Shown one piece after another: positions 24,166 through 33,512 of a DNA stretch of 38,291 nucleotides. The translations under genes and the position numbers were made by a program. Source of the DNA: Alphaproteobacteria bacterium (GTDB taxonomy: Bacteria; Pseudomonadota; Alphaproteobacteria; Bin95); the NCBI GenBank assembly GCA_022825195.1, contig JAJDYL010000111.1, forward strand, positions 1-38,291, in the 5' to 3' direction. Positions within the stretch are counted from its first letter, which is position 1. Each line of letters starts with the position of its first letter. Under the pieces are notes generated by a model. It ran no database searches. It saw only the letters and a program-made list of their open reading frames with translations, and had not been told where the DNA came from.

Positions 24166-25002
24166 CTACCGGCGCGGAGGTCCGGAACCGGGCTCCGCGC
24201 CGGTTATGAACAACCCGGCCTCGTCGGCGCGCCGCGCCGCTGCGTCCCGATCCATGACGAGCACGCCGCCGGCTTCTATCGCAATTCCCCGAAGCCCGGC
24301 TGCAGCGGCGGCATCGACCGTTGACGGGCCGATCACCGGCAGGTCCATGCGCCTGTCCTGCTGCGGCTTCGCCATCTTGACCAGCACGCCGCCCGGTCCC
24401 TCTCGCCGCAGACAGGCAGCGCGCGCGACCATCCGGTCGGTGCCTTCGGCCGCTTCTATCGCAAGCACGATTCCCTGTTGCACGACCACCGCCTGGCCTG
24501 CGTCGGCGCGTCCCAGCGCCTCGGCCACTTCCATGCCGCGGCGGATGTCTCCCAGCGCGGTCTCGTCCGGAGCCAGCGCGCCGAGCGGACCCGGCGGCGC
24601 CAGGGCGTCGGCAAGAACGGAAGAGACCTCGACCACTTTGAGGCCCTCCCTTTCGAACGCATCCACGATATGGCGCATCAGCCCGTCATCGCCCAGCGCC
24701 CTGGCGCCGATCCGCGCAAGCATCCGTACGGTGTAGAGGTCGGGGCGGAGCGAAGCCAGGGACGGTCGCCGGACATGACCGGCAAACACCACCTCGGTGG
24801 CCGTTTCCTCCCGAATGGTCTCGACAACCCTCCCGACGGCGCCGACCCGGCCCCAACGATGAGGGTGGCCGTGCAGATCGTCCGGTTCGGCGAATCCTTC
24901 GAGTCCGAGCAGGAAATAAGGCCGTTCGCTTCTCCGGCAGGCCTCGGCCAATGCAAGCGGCAGCGATCCGCCCCCGGCGACGATCGCAAGTTTAGGCTGC
25001 AT
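24166..25002 (-). CDS. lpxI: UDP-2,3-diacylglucosamine pyrophosphatase LpxI
   Basis: LpxI removes UMP from UDP-2,3-diacylglucosamine to give lipid X in lipid A synthesis, and replaces LpxH in alphaproteobacteria. The 278-residue protein shows the family start KLAIVAGGGSLPLALAEAC, the mid-segment VFAGHVRRPSL and the catalytic region VLVKMAKPQQDRRMDLPVIGPSTV, with its conserved Asp. It overlaps lpxA by 11 bases. In most relatives lpxB follows; here the next gene is a convergent DUF35 gene, so lpxB is not in place. Confidence 0.92.
   Translation of the reverse strand: MQPKLAIVAGGGSLPLALAEACRRSERPYFLLGLEGFAEPDDLHGHPHRWGRVGAVGRVVETIREETATEVVFAGHVRRPSLASLRPDLYTVRMLARIGARALGDDGLMRHIVDAFEREGLKVVEVSSVLADALAPPGPLGALAPDETALGDIRRGMEVAEALGRADAGQAVVVQQGIVLAIEAAEGTDRMVARAACLRREGPGGVLVKMAKPQQDRRMDLPVIGPSTVDAAAAAGLRGIAIEAGGVLVMDRDAAARRADEAGLFITGAEPGSGPPRR
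24168..24204. other. Inverted repeat at the convergent lpxI/DUF35 junction
   Basis: ACCGGCGCGGAG (24168-24179) and CTCCGCGCCGGT (24193-24204) are exact inverted copies with a 13-base loop. The repeat lies in the last codons of lpxI and 13 bases after the DUF35 stop. It could help end both transcripts, but no T-run follows on either strand. Confidence 0.4.
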
Positions 25003-25798
25003 CTCCGGAACTCTCCGGCAGACAGAGGCCGCGGTCCGACTCGGCGGCCATGAACTCGACTATGCGGCCAACCATGGGGTCGTCCCCGTATTCGGCCGAC
25101 ACGGACTCGAGTCGCTCGTTAATCGGGCCTTCGCCGTCGAACAGCTGCCGGAACGAATTGCGAAGCCGGGTCATGGTCTCGCGGTCGGTTCCGGCACGCT
25201 TCAGGCCGACCCAGTTGAGGCCCCGCAACGTCGCGCGGTCGCCGAACACCATGCCGTAAGGAATGACATCCTGCACCACGGCCGACAATCCTCCGATCAT
25301 CGCCTGGGTGCCGACCCGCACGAATTGGTGCACCGCGGCCAGTCCGCCGATGATGGCGCCGTCTTCGACGACAACATGTCCGCCGAGGGTGGCGTTGTTC
25401 GCCATGACGCAGCCGTTGCCGACCCGGGAATCGTGCGCCACATGCGCTCCCATCATGAACAGGTTCCGGTCTCCGACAACCGTGCGCATGCCCCCGCCGG
25501 TCGTGCCCGGGTTGATGGTGACATGCTCGCGGACGATGTTTTCGGCTCCGATCTCGAGCGTCGAGGGCTCGCCGGCATATTTCAGGTCCTGCGGCGGATG
25601 GCCGATCGACGCGAAAGGGAAAATCCGGGTGCCGGGACCGACGCGTGTTCGTCCCGCCACAACGACATGGGAATGCAGCACGCAGCCATCGCCGAGATGG
25701 ACTTCCCCGCCGACATGGCAGAAAGGCCCGACCTGCACATTCCTGCCGAGCGTCGCTCCGTCCTCGACCACGGCGCTCGGGTGTACGGAGCGCGCCAT
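24992..25798 (-). CDS. lpxA: UDP-N-acetylglucosamine acyltransferase LpxA
   Basis: LpxA adds a hydroxyacyl chain to UDP-GlcNAc, the first step of lipid A synthesis. The 268-residue protein has the left-handed beta-helix of hexapeptide repeats from VHPSAVVEDGATLGRNVQVGPF onwards, the catalytic region VREHVTINPGT and HVAHDSRVGNGC, and a helical C-terminal domain (LRNSFRQLF). The frame is open to 25879, but the ATG at 25798 overlaps the fabZ stop (TGATG) and begins MARSVHPSAVV, the family start. Product flow is LpxA, LpxC, LpxD, then LpxI; lpxC and lpxD are not in this window. Confidence 0.93.
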   Translation of the reverse strand: MARSVHPSAVVEDGATLGRNVQVGPFCHVGGEVHLGDGCVLHSHVVVAGRTRVGPGTRIFPFASIGHPPQDLKYAGEPSTLEIGAENIVREHVTINPGTTGGGMRTVVGDRNLFMMGAHVAHDSRVGNGCVMANNATLGGHVVVEDGAIIGGLAAVHQFVRVGTQAMIGGLSAVVQDVIPYGMVFGDRATLRGLNWVGLKRAGTDRETMTRLRNSFRQLFDGEGPINERLESVSAEYGDDPMVGRIVEFMAAESDRGLCLPESSGDAA

Positions 25799-26253
25799 CA
25801 CAATCCCTGGATCATCGCGCTGTATTCCGCTTCCGCAGCCAATACCCCATCGACCTTGGCCTCGCCCCGGAAACGCCATACCGCGCCGCGATGGCGACGG
25901 ACCGTCACTTCGACGCGCACCTGGTCGCCGGGCACCACGGGCCTGCGGAAGCGCGCATTGTCGATCGTCATGAAATAAACCAGCTTGCCCCGCACATGGT
26001 CGCCCATCGTCTTCACGACGAGCACGGCCGCCGTCTGCGCCATCGCCTCGACGAGCAGGACGCCCGGCATGACCGCCTTGGACGGGAAATGCCCCTGGAA
26101 ATGCATCTCGTTGATCGACACGTTCTTGATGCCAACGGCACTCTCCCCGAGCCGGATTTCGGTTACGCGATCGATCATCAGGAAGGGATAGCGATGCGGA
26201 ATCGTCGCCATCACCTCGCCGATTTCAGCAATATCGGCGTCGTCAGTCGTCAT
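25798..26253 (-). CDS. fabZ: 3-hydroxyacyl-ACP dehydratase FabZ
   Basis: FabZ dehydrates 3-hydroxyacyl-ACP in fatty acid elongation and competes with LpxA for the same substrate, hence their frequent linkage. The 151-residue hot-dog-fold protein has the active His in IPHRYPFLMIDR and the active Glu in MPGVLLVEAMAQTAA, with GHFPSKAVMPG between. AGGGA precedes the ATG at 26253. The stop overlaps the lpxA start by one base. It lies 35 bases after ompH, where lpxD would normally sit. Confidence 0.93.
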   Translation of the reverse strand: MTTDDADIAEIGEVMATIPHRYPFLMIDRVTEIRLGESAVGIKNVSINEMHFQGHFPSKAVMPGVLLVEAMAQTAAVLVVKTMGDHVRGKLVYFMTIDNARFRRPVVPGDQVRVEVTVRRHRGAVWRFRGEAKVDGVLAAEAEYSAMIQGL

Positions 26254-26288
26254 ATTCCCTCGCCAGACGCTGCCGGGCGTTTCGCGGC

Positions 26289-26825
26289 CTATTCGGATAC
26301 CTCGATGGTTACACTTGGCAAGATCTCGTTCAACCGTGTCAGGGCATCCTCGGTGAATTCCAGCGCCGGATCGTCCGCCCAAACGAGGGCGGCCTTCTGA
26401 ACCACGATATTGGCGCCGACCTTGCCGGCGAGGTCGCGGGCGACATGCAGGAGCCGCACCTGGACCTTGCGTACCGCTTCGGACCGCGCCCGGTCCAGCG
26501 CCGTGCGTTGACGCTGGGCCTTGCTCCGAAGCTGGGCCAGCCTTTCGCGCAACTCCTGCACTTTTGCCTTGTACGCCTCGGTATTGAGCAGACCGCGCTG
26601 CTGCGACAGCGCCTGGTCTTCCTGTCGCAGACGCGCCTCTGCGGCCTTGAATTCGCTGCCGTAGCGGGCTCCTACCGTTTCCACCTGCTTGGCGATCTCC
26701 GCCACCGCCTTCGCTTCCCGCATGATCCTGTTGGTATCGATGACGATGACGACCGACTGCGGGACAGACGCGAAAACCGGCGCTACGCTCGCGCACAACA
26801 GGGCTGCCGCTATCAGCATCCGCAT
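26289..26825 (-). CDS. OmpH/Skp-like periplasmic chaperone
   Basis: This 178-residue periplasmic chaperone carries unfolded outer-membrane proteins to BamA. The signal peptide is MRMLIAAALLCASVAPVFAS. Residues 37-125 are long charged coiled-coil helices (EARLRQEDQALSQQRG, KVQELRERLAQLRSK), the tentacles of Skp. The C-terminal part (GANIVVQKAALVW) matches the trimer core strand. The start overlaps the bamA stop (TGATG at 26823-26827), so chaperone and client machine are translated together. Confidence 0.85.
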   Translation of the reverse strand: MRMLIAAALLCASVAPVFASVPQSVVIVIDTNRIMREAKAVAEIAKQVETVGARYGSEFKAAEARLRQEDQALSQQRGLLNTEAYKAKVQELRERLAQLRSKAQRQRTALDRARSEAVRKVQVRLLHVARDLAGKVGANIVVQKAALVWADDPALEFTEDALTRLNEILPSVTIEVSE

Positions 26826-29125
26826 CAGAACTGCGTCCCGATGCTGAACAGAAGCGTTTCGTCCTCGTCGAAATCCTCTTTCACTACCGGCCAGGCGAAA
26901 TCGAGCCGGAGCGGACCGATCGGCGTAGTCCAGGAAATACCGAATCCAAGAGACCCCCGTATCGAAGATTCATCGTGGAAGTCGTTTGATGCCGTCCTAC
27001 GCTCATCGACTCCCGTGAGAGTACCGAAGTCCGTGAAAAGCCTGGCTCTGAGCCCGAGGTCGTCAGCCGACAAACTGACCGGAAAGATCAGCTCCGCCGT
27101 CGTCGTGGCGATATAGTTGCCACCCAACGGTGCGCGGGTCCCCTCCTTATACCTTGGGCCAACGCCGCCGAACTCGAAACCGCGCAGCGTTCTCCCGCCG
27201 AGGTAATAGCGGTCTCCTATTTCAACGTCCTTGCCGAGACCGTGGATCGCGCCGACCCGGCCGGACAGCGCCAGCGTGACAGGAGGCCGCTTCGACATCG
27301 GCAGATATTCCGTCCCCCTGACATCCGTGCGGAGATACCGCGCCTGCCCTCCAAGACCCGCCAGATCGTTGCTGATACTGAAAACACTCCCGGATGTCGG
27401 ATGGAAGCGATTGTCCCGCGTATCGTACATCACTTCGTGACCTACCTCAGAGAGGTTGGTTGAGCTTTTCGTTTGATCGGAACGGAACTTGTACACCCGG
27501 CGCTGTGCAGTGTAGCGCCACCGCTGGTACCAGTCTTCGGACAGTTCGTAACCGACCCTGAACCGGCCGCCGAACCTTTCCTGCTCGTAGCTCAAATCCT
27601 CATCGTCCTGCGCCACACGAAATACATCCGCGCCCACGGAAATCGGTTGATCCTGGAAATATGGTTCCGTGAAGGAAATCTCTACTTCATTCTGCTCCTC
27701 CGAGAGGCTCGTCGCGAGAGTCAGATCCTGACCCTTTCCGAGCAAATTGCGCTCCGACAGTCGCAGCGATACCAACGCTCCGCTCTCGCTCGAATAGCCG
27801 GCCCCGATGGAGAATTCTCCTGTCGGCGCCTCCTCAACCTTGATTCTGACCCTTGCCCGTTCGGCATTGCTTCCGCGCTCATTCGTTACATCGACTTTCC
27901 TGAAGTAACCGAGATTCCGCACCTTGCGGGTTGCCCGTGCGATCTTCGAACTGTTGAACGCATCGCCCTCCACAATCCCGAACTCCCGTCTGACGACGCG
28001 ATCCAGAGTTCGCAGGTTTCCTTCTACATCGATCCGCTCGACATAGACTCTCGGGCCCTCATCGACACGAAATACGAGATCGACTTCCCGGTCCTCTCTT
28101 CTGACATTCGAACGCGGTTGCACATCGACGAATGCGAAACCGAAAGTTCCAACCTCGTCCACAAGGTCATCGACGGTCTCGCGAACCAGCGCATCGTCGT
28201 ATATTTCACCCGAACGCGGTTTCAGCAGGACAGAGAGGCGAAAGTCCGGGACATCGGTCAGCTTGTTTTCAAGCGAGATCGTGCCAAAAGCATATTGTGG
28301 ACCCTCTTTGAGAGTAAAGGTAAGGATAAACCCGTCCTGATCGGGGGTCAGTTCCGCCACAGCCGAGGTTACCCGGAAGTCAACGTAACCCCGCGACAAA
28401 TAGAAAGCGCGAAGCAGCTCACGGTCAAAGGCCATACGATCGGGATCGTAAACATCATCGGTTGACAAAAACCGATACCAGGCGGCTTCCTTGCTGCTGA
28501 TTTCGCCGAGCAGATCGCTATCGCTGAATTGTTTATTGCCGATGAAAATGATTTTCTCGATAAGGGTCTGGCTGCCTTCCGTGATTTCGAAAACGACATC
28601 GACACGATTTTGCGACAATTCGATGATCTTCGCTTCGACATTGGCGGCAAAGCGGCCCGAGCGGCGGTACAGCCCGAGAATGCGCTTGACATCCTTTTCA
28701 GCTGCGGATCGTGTAAATATCTGGCGCGGCTTCAATTGCAATTCAGGGGTAAGCGTTTCATCGTCGATTCGCCGGTTGCCTTCAAAGGCAATGCGATTGA
28801 CGATCGGGTTTTCGGCGACCCTCACAACCATGACGTCGCCGCGCATGTCGATGCTTGCGTCGGAAAAATAGCCTGTCTCGAAGAGACTCTTGAGCGCCTG
28901 GTTGATGCTTCGGGGGCCCAGTACATCGCCGGGCTGCACCCGCATGTAGGAGCGGACGGTGTCGGGATCCACGCGCTGCGCACCGACCACCTGGATTTCT
29001 CTGACGGTGATGTCGCCGCTCTGGGCGCTGGCAATCGCCGGGTGCAACAGCACCGCTGCGACCAGTACCCAAGCGACAAGCGCGGATTGCCATTTGTCCA
29101 CGGAAACCCCCAGCGACGGCTTCAT
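26825..29125 (-). CDS. bamA: Outer-membrane protein assembly factor BamA
   Basis: BamA folds and inserts beta-barrel proteins in the outer membrane. The 766-residue protein has a signal peptide (LVAWVLVAAVLLHPAIASA before Q), five POTRA domains (about 38-430; the first opens DITVREIQVVGAQRVDPDTVRSY) and a 16-strand barrel. The barrel holds the lid-loop motif as VRGTEYLP and the strand LGGRTLRGFEFGGVGPR. It ends in FSIGTQF, a C-terminal Phe signal for assembly. The start overlaps the rseP stop by 4 bases. The gene is visibly richer in A+T than its neighbours: 28681-28740 is 50% GC by hand count. Confidence 0.93.
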   Translation of the reverse strand: MKPSLGVSVDKWQSALVAWVLVAAVLLHPAIASAQSGDITVREIQVVGAQRVDPDTVRSYMRVQPGDVLGPRSINQALKSLFETGYFSDASIDMRGDVMVVRVAENPIVNRIAFEGNRRIDDETLTPELQLKPRQIFTRSAAEKDVKRILGLYRRSGRFAANVEAKIIELSQNRVDVVFEITEGSQTLIEKIIFIGNKQFSDSDLLGEISSKEAAWYRFLSTDDVYDPDRMAFDRELLRAFYLSRGYVDFRVTSAVAELTPDQDGFILTFTLKEGPQYAFGTISLENKLTDVPDFRLSVLLKPRSGEIYDDALVRETVDDLVDEVGTFGFAFVDVQPRSNVRREDREVDLVFRVDEGPRVYVERIDVEGNLRTLDRVVRREFGIVEGDAFNSSKIARATRKVRNLGYFRKVDVTNERGSNAERARVRIKVEEAPTGEFSIGAGYSSESGALVSLRLSERNLLGKGQDLTLATSLSEEQNEVEISFTEPYFQDQPISVGADVFRVAQDDEDLSYEQERFGGRFRVGYELSEDWYQRWRYTAQRRVYKFRSDQTKSSTNLSEVGHEVMYDTRDNRFHPTSGSVFSISNDLAGLGGQARYLRTDVRGTEYLPMSKRPPVTLALSGRVGAIHGLGKDVEIGDRYYLGGRTLRGFEFGGVGPRYKEGTRAPLGGNYIATTTAELIFPVSLSADDLGLRARLFTDFGTLTGVDERRTASNDFHDESSIRGSLGFGISWTTPIGPLRLDFAWPVVKEDFDEDETLLFSIGTQF

Positions 29126-30246
29126 CCGATGATGCGTTCCAGGAACGCCACGACCTGAAAGTACACCAAGTCGTTCCAGGTTACGAACAGCATCAATGCG
29201 GCCACCGTGCCCAGCCCGATTCTGAAGCCGATCTCCTGGGCTTTGCGTCCGAGCGGGCGGCCCCTGACCGCCTCTACCGCATAGAAGACGAGATGCCCCC
29301 CATCCAGCAGCGGAATGGGAAAGAGGTTAATGAGGCCCAGATTGATCGACAGCAAAACCATGAAGTGCAGATAGGCCGAGAAATCGACCTTGGCGACTTC
29401 ACCGGCGAGATGGCCGATGCGCAGCACGCCGCCCAGCTCGTCGGTCGAGCGGCGGCCCTCGATCATTTCTCCGACGAAGACCAGGATTGTCGCCGTCATG
29501 GTCCAGGTATGATCGACGGCGGCGACGAATGCCTCCCCCGGGCCGTAGCGCACGGTTTCCGTTGACCTGCCGCGCACGCCGAGCAGGCCGAACTCATGCT
29601 CGTTGCCAAGATTGTCTTTCTGCCGCTCGACACCGGGGACGACCGTAAGAGCGGTTTCCCTGCCGTCGCGCACCACGACCGCTTCCAGGGCCCGGCCGGG
29701 GCTCAGGCGCACGATACGCTGGAGATCTTCGAACCTTGCGATCGTCTCGCCATCCAGCTCAACGAACCTGTCGCCCGCCCGGATGCCAGCGGCGGCGGCG
29801 GCGCTGTCCTTCACGACCTCGGTCACGACGGGGCTGGTATGCCGCTGGCCGTAAGTCATGAACATCAGCGCGGCGACGAGGATTGCGAACAGGAAATTCG
29901 CTGCGGGCCCTGCGGCAACGATAAAGGCGCGCTGACCCAGGGACTTCGTGCCGAAGGCGACGGCGCGCTCGTCGGCCGTCAGCGGCCGTCCCCGCCCGTC
30001 GGCGTCGATCACTTCGTCGGCGTCGCCGAACATGCGCACATAGCCGCCGAGCGGGACAAGCGCGATTTTCCAGCGCGTTTCCGCGCGGTCCGTCCATCCC
30101 CACAGCTCGCGGCCGAAACCGACGGAAAAGACTTCGACCCGCACGCCGCAACGCCGCGCCGCCCAGTAGTGCCCGAACTCGTGCACAAAGACGAGCACGC
30201 CCAGCAGAAGCAGGAACGGCGCCAGATATTCCCAAAGAAAGCTCAA
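29122..30246 (-). CDS. rseP: Site-2 metalloprotease RseP (RIP protease)
   Basis: RseP is an inner-membrane zinc protease that cuts membrane-bound anti-sigma factors and leftover signal peptides. The catalytic HEFGH lies near the N-terminus in the first TM helix (about residues 22-26), a PDZ domain spans about 120-210, and the third-helix motif NLFPIPLLDGGH supplies the other zinc ligand. The start is set by the ribosome site: AAGGAGG, which overlaps the dxr stop, lies 7 bases before TTG at 30246. A TTG at 30252 is too close to it. Length is about 374 residues. It sits between dxr and bamA as usual. Confidence 0.92.
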   Translation of the reverse strand: MSFLWEYLAPFLLLLGVLVFVHEFGHYWAARRCGVRVEVFSVGFGRELWGWTDRAETRWKIALVPLGGYVRMFGDADEVIDADGRGRPLTADERAVAFGTKSLGQRAFIVAAGPAANFLFAILVAALMFMTYGQRHTSPVVTEVVKDSAAAAAGIRAGDRFVELDGETIARFEDLQRIVRLSPGRALEAVVVRDGRETALTVVPGVERQKDNLGNEHEFGLLGVRGRSTETVRYGPGEAFVAAVDHTWTMTATILVFVGEMIEGRRSTDELGGVLRIGHLAGEVAKVDFSAYLHFMVLLSINLGLINLFPIPLLDGGHLVFYAVEAVRGRPLGRKAQEIGFRIGLGTVAALMLFVTWNDLVYFQVVAFLERIIG

Positions 30247-30258
30247 CCGCAAGCCTCC

Positions 30259-31434
30259 TTATCGCGACCGGGTGTTCGCGACCTGAACGACGAATCGCTC
30301 AGCCACTTCCCGCGCTTCCCTGTCCGTGGACCGCACATCGTCCAGGCATTCGAGGCGGCGCGACCCTATTGCAGCAACAGTGTCACCGGCAACATCGGCG
30401 ATTTGCAGGAAACCGATGCGTTCCGACAGAAATGCCGCAACCGCGACTTCGTTCGCCGCGCTGAGCGCCGCCGGCTCTGCACCGCCGCGTTCCAGCGCGG
30501 CGCGGGCAAGCGCAAGAGCCGGAAAGCGTTCCGGGTCGGGCGGCTCGAAATCCAGGCGCGCCACTGCCGCCAGATCGAGACGCTCGCCGGCCATCGACAG
30601 CCGCTCGGGCCAGGCCAGCGCGACGGCTATCGGCGTACGCATGTCCGGTGTTCCCAACTGCGCCAGCACCGATCCGTCCACATACTCCACCAGGGAATGC
30701 ACGATGGACTGCGGATGGACGAGAATGTCGATCGCATCCCCCGGCATCCCGAACAGGTGGTGGGCTTCGATGAGCTCCAGACCCTTGTTCATCATGGTCG
30801 CCGAATCGATCGTGATTTTTGCGCCCATGTCCCAATTCGGGTGCCTGAGCGCCTCTGCGGGCCGCACGGCGGCCATATCGCCCCGGCTCGCCGACCGGAA
30901 CGGGCCGCCCGAAGCCGTCAGGATCAAGCGGCGGACCGCAGATCGGCGCTCGGCGTCGAATACCTGGAATATCGCATTGTGTTCGGAGTCGACCGGCAGC
31001 ACGGTGCTTCCCGAGGTCCGCGCGGCCGCCATCATCAGTTCGCCGGCGCACACCAGGCTTTCCTTGTTGGCGAGGGCGACAACCGCACCGCGTTCAACAG
31101 CGGCGAGCGTTGATTCCAGGCCGGCCGCACCGGCGATTGACGCCATTACCAGGTCTGCATCGCGCCTGGCGGCTTCCGTCACGGCTTCCGGCCCGGCCGC
31201 CGCTTCAATTCCGGTGCCGGACAGTCCCTCCCTTAACATCGCGTAGCCCGAGGGGTCGGCGATGGCGGCAAACTCGGGCTGGAACGCACGCGCCTGCTGC
31301 ACGAGCGCGCCGACATTTGTCCCGGCAGCAAGCGCAACGACCCGGAACCGCTGCCGATGGTCGGATATGACGGAAAGCGCGTTTGCGCCGACCGAGCCCG
31401 TCGAGCCGAGGACCGTCACGCTCTTTACCGTCAT
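30259..31434 (-). CDS. dxr: 1-deoxy-D-xylulose 5-phosphate reductoisomerase
   Basis: Dxr (IspC) turns DXP into MEP, the committed step of non-mevalonate isoprenoid synthesis. The 391-residue protein has the NADPH motif VTVLGSTGSVG, then NKESLVCAGEL, LTASGGPF and HPNWDMGAKITIDSATMMNKG, with the conserved Asp/Glu/His metal and substrate residues, and a helical C-terminal domain. The open frame extends to 31938 in antisense of cdsA, but ATG at 31434 overlaps the cdsA stop as ATGA and begins MTVKSVTVLG, the family start. Its product feeds UppS substrate supply. Confidence 0.94.
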   Translation of the reverse strand: MTVKSVTVLGSTGSVGANALSVISDHRQRFRVVALAAGTNVGALVQQARAFQPEFAAIADPSGYAMLREGLSGTGIEAAAGPEAVTEAARRDADLVMASIAGAAGLESTLAAVERGAVVALANKESLVCAGELMMAAARTSGSTVLPVDSEHNAIFQVFDAERRSAVRRLILTASGGPFRSASRGDMAAVRPAEALRHPNWDMGAKITIDSATMMNKGLELIEAHHLFGMPGDAIDILVHPQSIVHSLVEYVDGSVLAQLGTPDMRTPIAVALAWPERLSMAGERLDLAAVARLDFEPPDPERFPALALARAALERGGAEPAALSAANEVAVAAFLSERIGFLQIADVAGDTVAAIGSRRLECLDDVRSTDREAREVAERFVVQVANTRSR

Positions 31435-32213
31435 GTCCAGCGCCACCCGCAGGCCGTAAGCACCATTACGGCGACTGCGCCTGCCAACAGGGCGTCCACG
31501 CGGTCGAGCACTCCGCCATGCCCGGGGATAAGGCGGCCGCTGTCCTTGACGCCGAACCGGCGCTTGCAGGCACTCTCGAACAGGTCCCCTGCGACACCCG
31601 CCGCGCCGACGAGGAGCCCTGCCGCCAATCCCCCGACCGCTCCGCCGGGAGCATCGAAGGCTGCGCTCACGGCCGCTCCCGCAAGGCCGGCGGCGGTGAG
31701 CCCGCCGGCGAACCCGCTCCAGGTCTTTCCAGGACTCCAGGTCGGCGCCAGTCCGGGACCGCCAAACCGGCGTCCCGTCCACCAGGCCGCAATATCTCCT
31801 GCCCAGATGACGGCGAACAGCCACACCACGAGTTCCCAGCCGCCGAATTCCGGTCGCCGGAGCACGATGAGGCACATAACCGGCGCCGCAATGTAGAGAA
31901 CCCCCACCGCAAGCGCCCTGCGGCTCAGCAGCAGCCACACGCCCATGGCGGCGCCTGCGGCGATCGCAGCCTGCGCGGCTGCCGAAGCCGTGAACAGCAC
32001 CGGCGCTGCGGCTGCGGCCGGTATCGCGGCAAAGGCGCCGATCGCATCAGGGTCCGCCATCGCCGCCCACTCGCGCCCGGCGACAAGGGCGCCGGCGAAC
32101 ACCAACACCTCCCAGAACGGCGTCCCGGCCAGTACTGCGAAAAGGGCTACCGGCATCAGGACAATGGCCGCAACAGACCGCCGGGAGGCGTCGTTATGCA
32201 GCCCGCGCACCAT
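31431..32213 (-). CDS. cdsA: Phosphatidate cytidylyltransferase CdsA
   Basis: CdsA makes CDP-diacylglycerol from phosphatidate and CTP for phospholipid synthesis in the inner membrane. The 260-residue protein has about seven hydrophobic segments and the family signature near the C-terminus: SPGKTWSGFAGG, then GDLFESACKRRFGVKDSG and LIPGHGGVLDRVDA. The ATG at 32213 ([13 protein letters not shown]) is chosen. It overlaps the 3' end of uppS by 20 bases. Longer versions run deeper into uppS. It ends in a 4-base overlap with dxr. Confidence 0.92.
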   Translation of the reverse strand: MVRGLHNDASRRSVAAIVLMPVALFAVLAGTPFWEVLVFAGALVAGREWAAMADPDAIGAFAAIPAAAAAPVLFTASAAAQAAIAAGAAMGVWLLLSRRALAVGVLYIAAPVMCLIVLRRPEFGGWELVVWLFAVIWAGDIAAWWTGRRFGGPGLAPTWSPGKTWSGFAGGLTAAGLAGAAVSAAFDAPGGAVGGLAAGLLVGAAGVAGDLFESACKRRFGVKDSGRLIPGHGGVLDRVDALLAGAVAVMVLTACGWRWT

Positions 32214-32940
32214 AACGCCGTTCACGACGGCCAAATTCGACAAGCGCCGCCTCGAGGTCAGACTTGGTGAAATCCGGCCAGAGCCGGTCGATAAAGAAGA
32301 ACTCGGCGTACGCCGCCTGCCATAACAGGAAATTGCTGACACGCATTTCGCCGCCAGTGCGAATCATCACGTCGGGATCCGGTATGCCGGCCGTGTCCAG
32401 TTTCCCGGCAAACACGGATTCGTCGATATCCGAGGGCGACAGCCTTCCGGCGGCTCCCTCCTCGACCAGACGCTGCGCGGCGCGCACGATCTCGCCGCGT
32501 CCGCCATAGCTGAAAGCGACCTGCACCAGAATTGCATCGTTCCCGGCGGTCAGGGCTTCGGCATGCGCGATGCGCTCGCAGAGATCGGCAGGCAAACGCG
32601 CGCGGTCGCCGATCATCCGCAGCCGGACGCCGTTACGATGCAAGTCTTCCATTTCCCTGCCGAGATAATAGCGCAGCAGGCCGAGCAGGTCGTTGACCTC
32701 CTCCACTGGTCGACGCCAGTTCTCCGACGAGAAGCTGTAGAGCGTGAGCGTTGCGATGTTCAGTTCGATCGCCGCCTGCACCGTAGCCCGCGCCACCTCC
32801 GCGCCGCGCGCATGGCCCGCGGCGCGCGGCAGGCCGCGGGCGGCAGCCCAGCGGCCATTGCCATCCATAGTGATCGCGACATGGCGCGGGACAGACAGCG
32901 TCGAACCGAATGTTCGTGCTTCGACCGCCATCGCGGTCAC
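32194..32940 (-). CDS. uppS: Undecaprenyl diphosphate synthase (isoprenyl transferase)
   Basis: UppS builds the C55 lipid carrier used for peptidoglycan and O-antigen synthesis from FPP and IPP. The 248-residue protein has [13 protein letters not shown] (with the catalytic Asp), [11 protein letters not shown] and the C-terminal [23 protein letters not shown]. The GTG at 32940 overlaps the frr stop as GTGA; an ATG three codons later is also possible. It uses isoprenoid units whose synthesis depends on Dxr encoded two genes downstream. Confidence 0.94.
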   Translation of the reverse strand: MTAMAVEARTFGSTLSVPRHVAITMDGNGRWAAARGLPRAAGHARGAEVARATVQAAIELNIATLTLYSFSSENWRRPVEEVNDLLGLLRYYLGREMEDLHRNGVRLRMIGDRARLPADLCERIAHAEALTAGNDAILVQVAFSYGGRGEIVRAAQRLVEEGAAGRLSPSDIDESVFAGKLDTAGIPDPDVMIRTGGEMRVSNFLLWQAAYAEFFFIDRLWPDFTKSDLEAALVEFGRRERRYGARAA

Positions 32941-33497
32941 ACCTGCATGATTTCGGATTCTTTGGTGACGACGGCATCGTCAATTTCCTTGACGAACCGA
33001 TCCGTCAGCTCCTGCACCTCCTCCGACCAGAGATGCTGTTCGTCCTGAGAGAGATCGCCGGCCCGCTCCATGCGCTTGAGCTTGTCCATGCCGTCGCGGC
33101 GCACATTACGAACCGCCACCCGCGCCTGTTCGGCATAACGGTGGGCGATCCTGGCGAGTTCCGTCCGGCGTTCCTCGCTCAGTTCGGGAATGGGCACTCG
33201 GATCAATTGGCCGTCCGAAGCCGGATTGAGCCCGAGCGCGGACTCTCGAATCGCGCGCTCCACCGCCTTCACATTGCCCCGGTCCCAGACCTGCACGGTC
33301 AGCATGCGGGGCTCCGGCGCGCCGAGCGTGGCGACCTGGTTGATCGGCATTTCGGAACCGTAGGCCTCCACGGTCAGCGGCTCGAGAAGCGAGGTGCTGG
33401 CCCGGCCGGTTCTCAGCCCGCCAAATTCGCGTTTCAGCGCCTCGACGGCACCGCTCATCCGCCGTTCCAGATCGTCGATATCAGGGTCTTCGGACAC
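32937..33497 (-). CDS. frr: Ribosome recycling factor
   Basis: Frr splits the post-termination ribosome with EF-G. The 186-residue protein has the standard length and sequence: [21 protein letters not shown] near the N-terminus, then [32 protein letters not shown] and [13 protein letters not shown]. The start is GTG at 33497. It is separated from pyrH by only 15 bases. Confidence 0.95.
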   Translation of the reverse strand: MSEDPDIDDLERRMSGAVEALKREFGGLRTGRASTSLLEPLTVEAYGSEMPINQVATLGAPEPRMLTVQVWDRGNVKAVERAIRESALGLNPASDGQLIRVPIPELSEERRTELARIAHRYAEQARVAVRNVRRDGMDKLKRMERAGDLSQDEQHLWSEEVQELTDRFVKEIDDAVVTKESEIMQV

Positions 33498-33512
33498 GAG
33501 AGTCTCGCTTTC

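Noticed and set aside
26253..26289. Possible lpxD remnant between ompH and fabZ
   Set aside because: The gap is only 35 bases and encodes no hexapeptide-repeat sequence.
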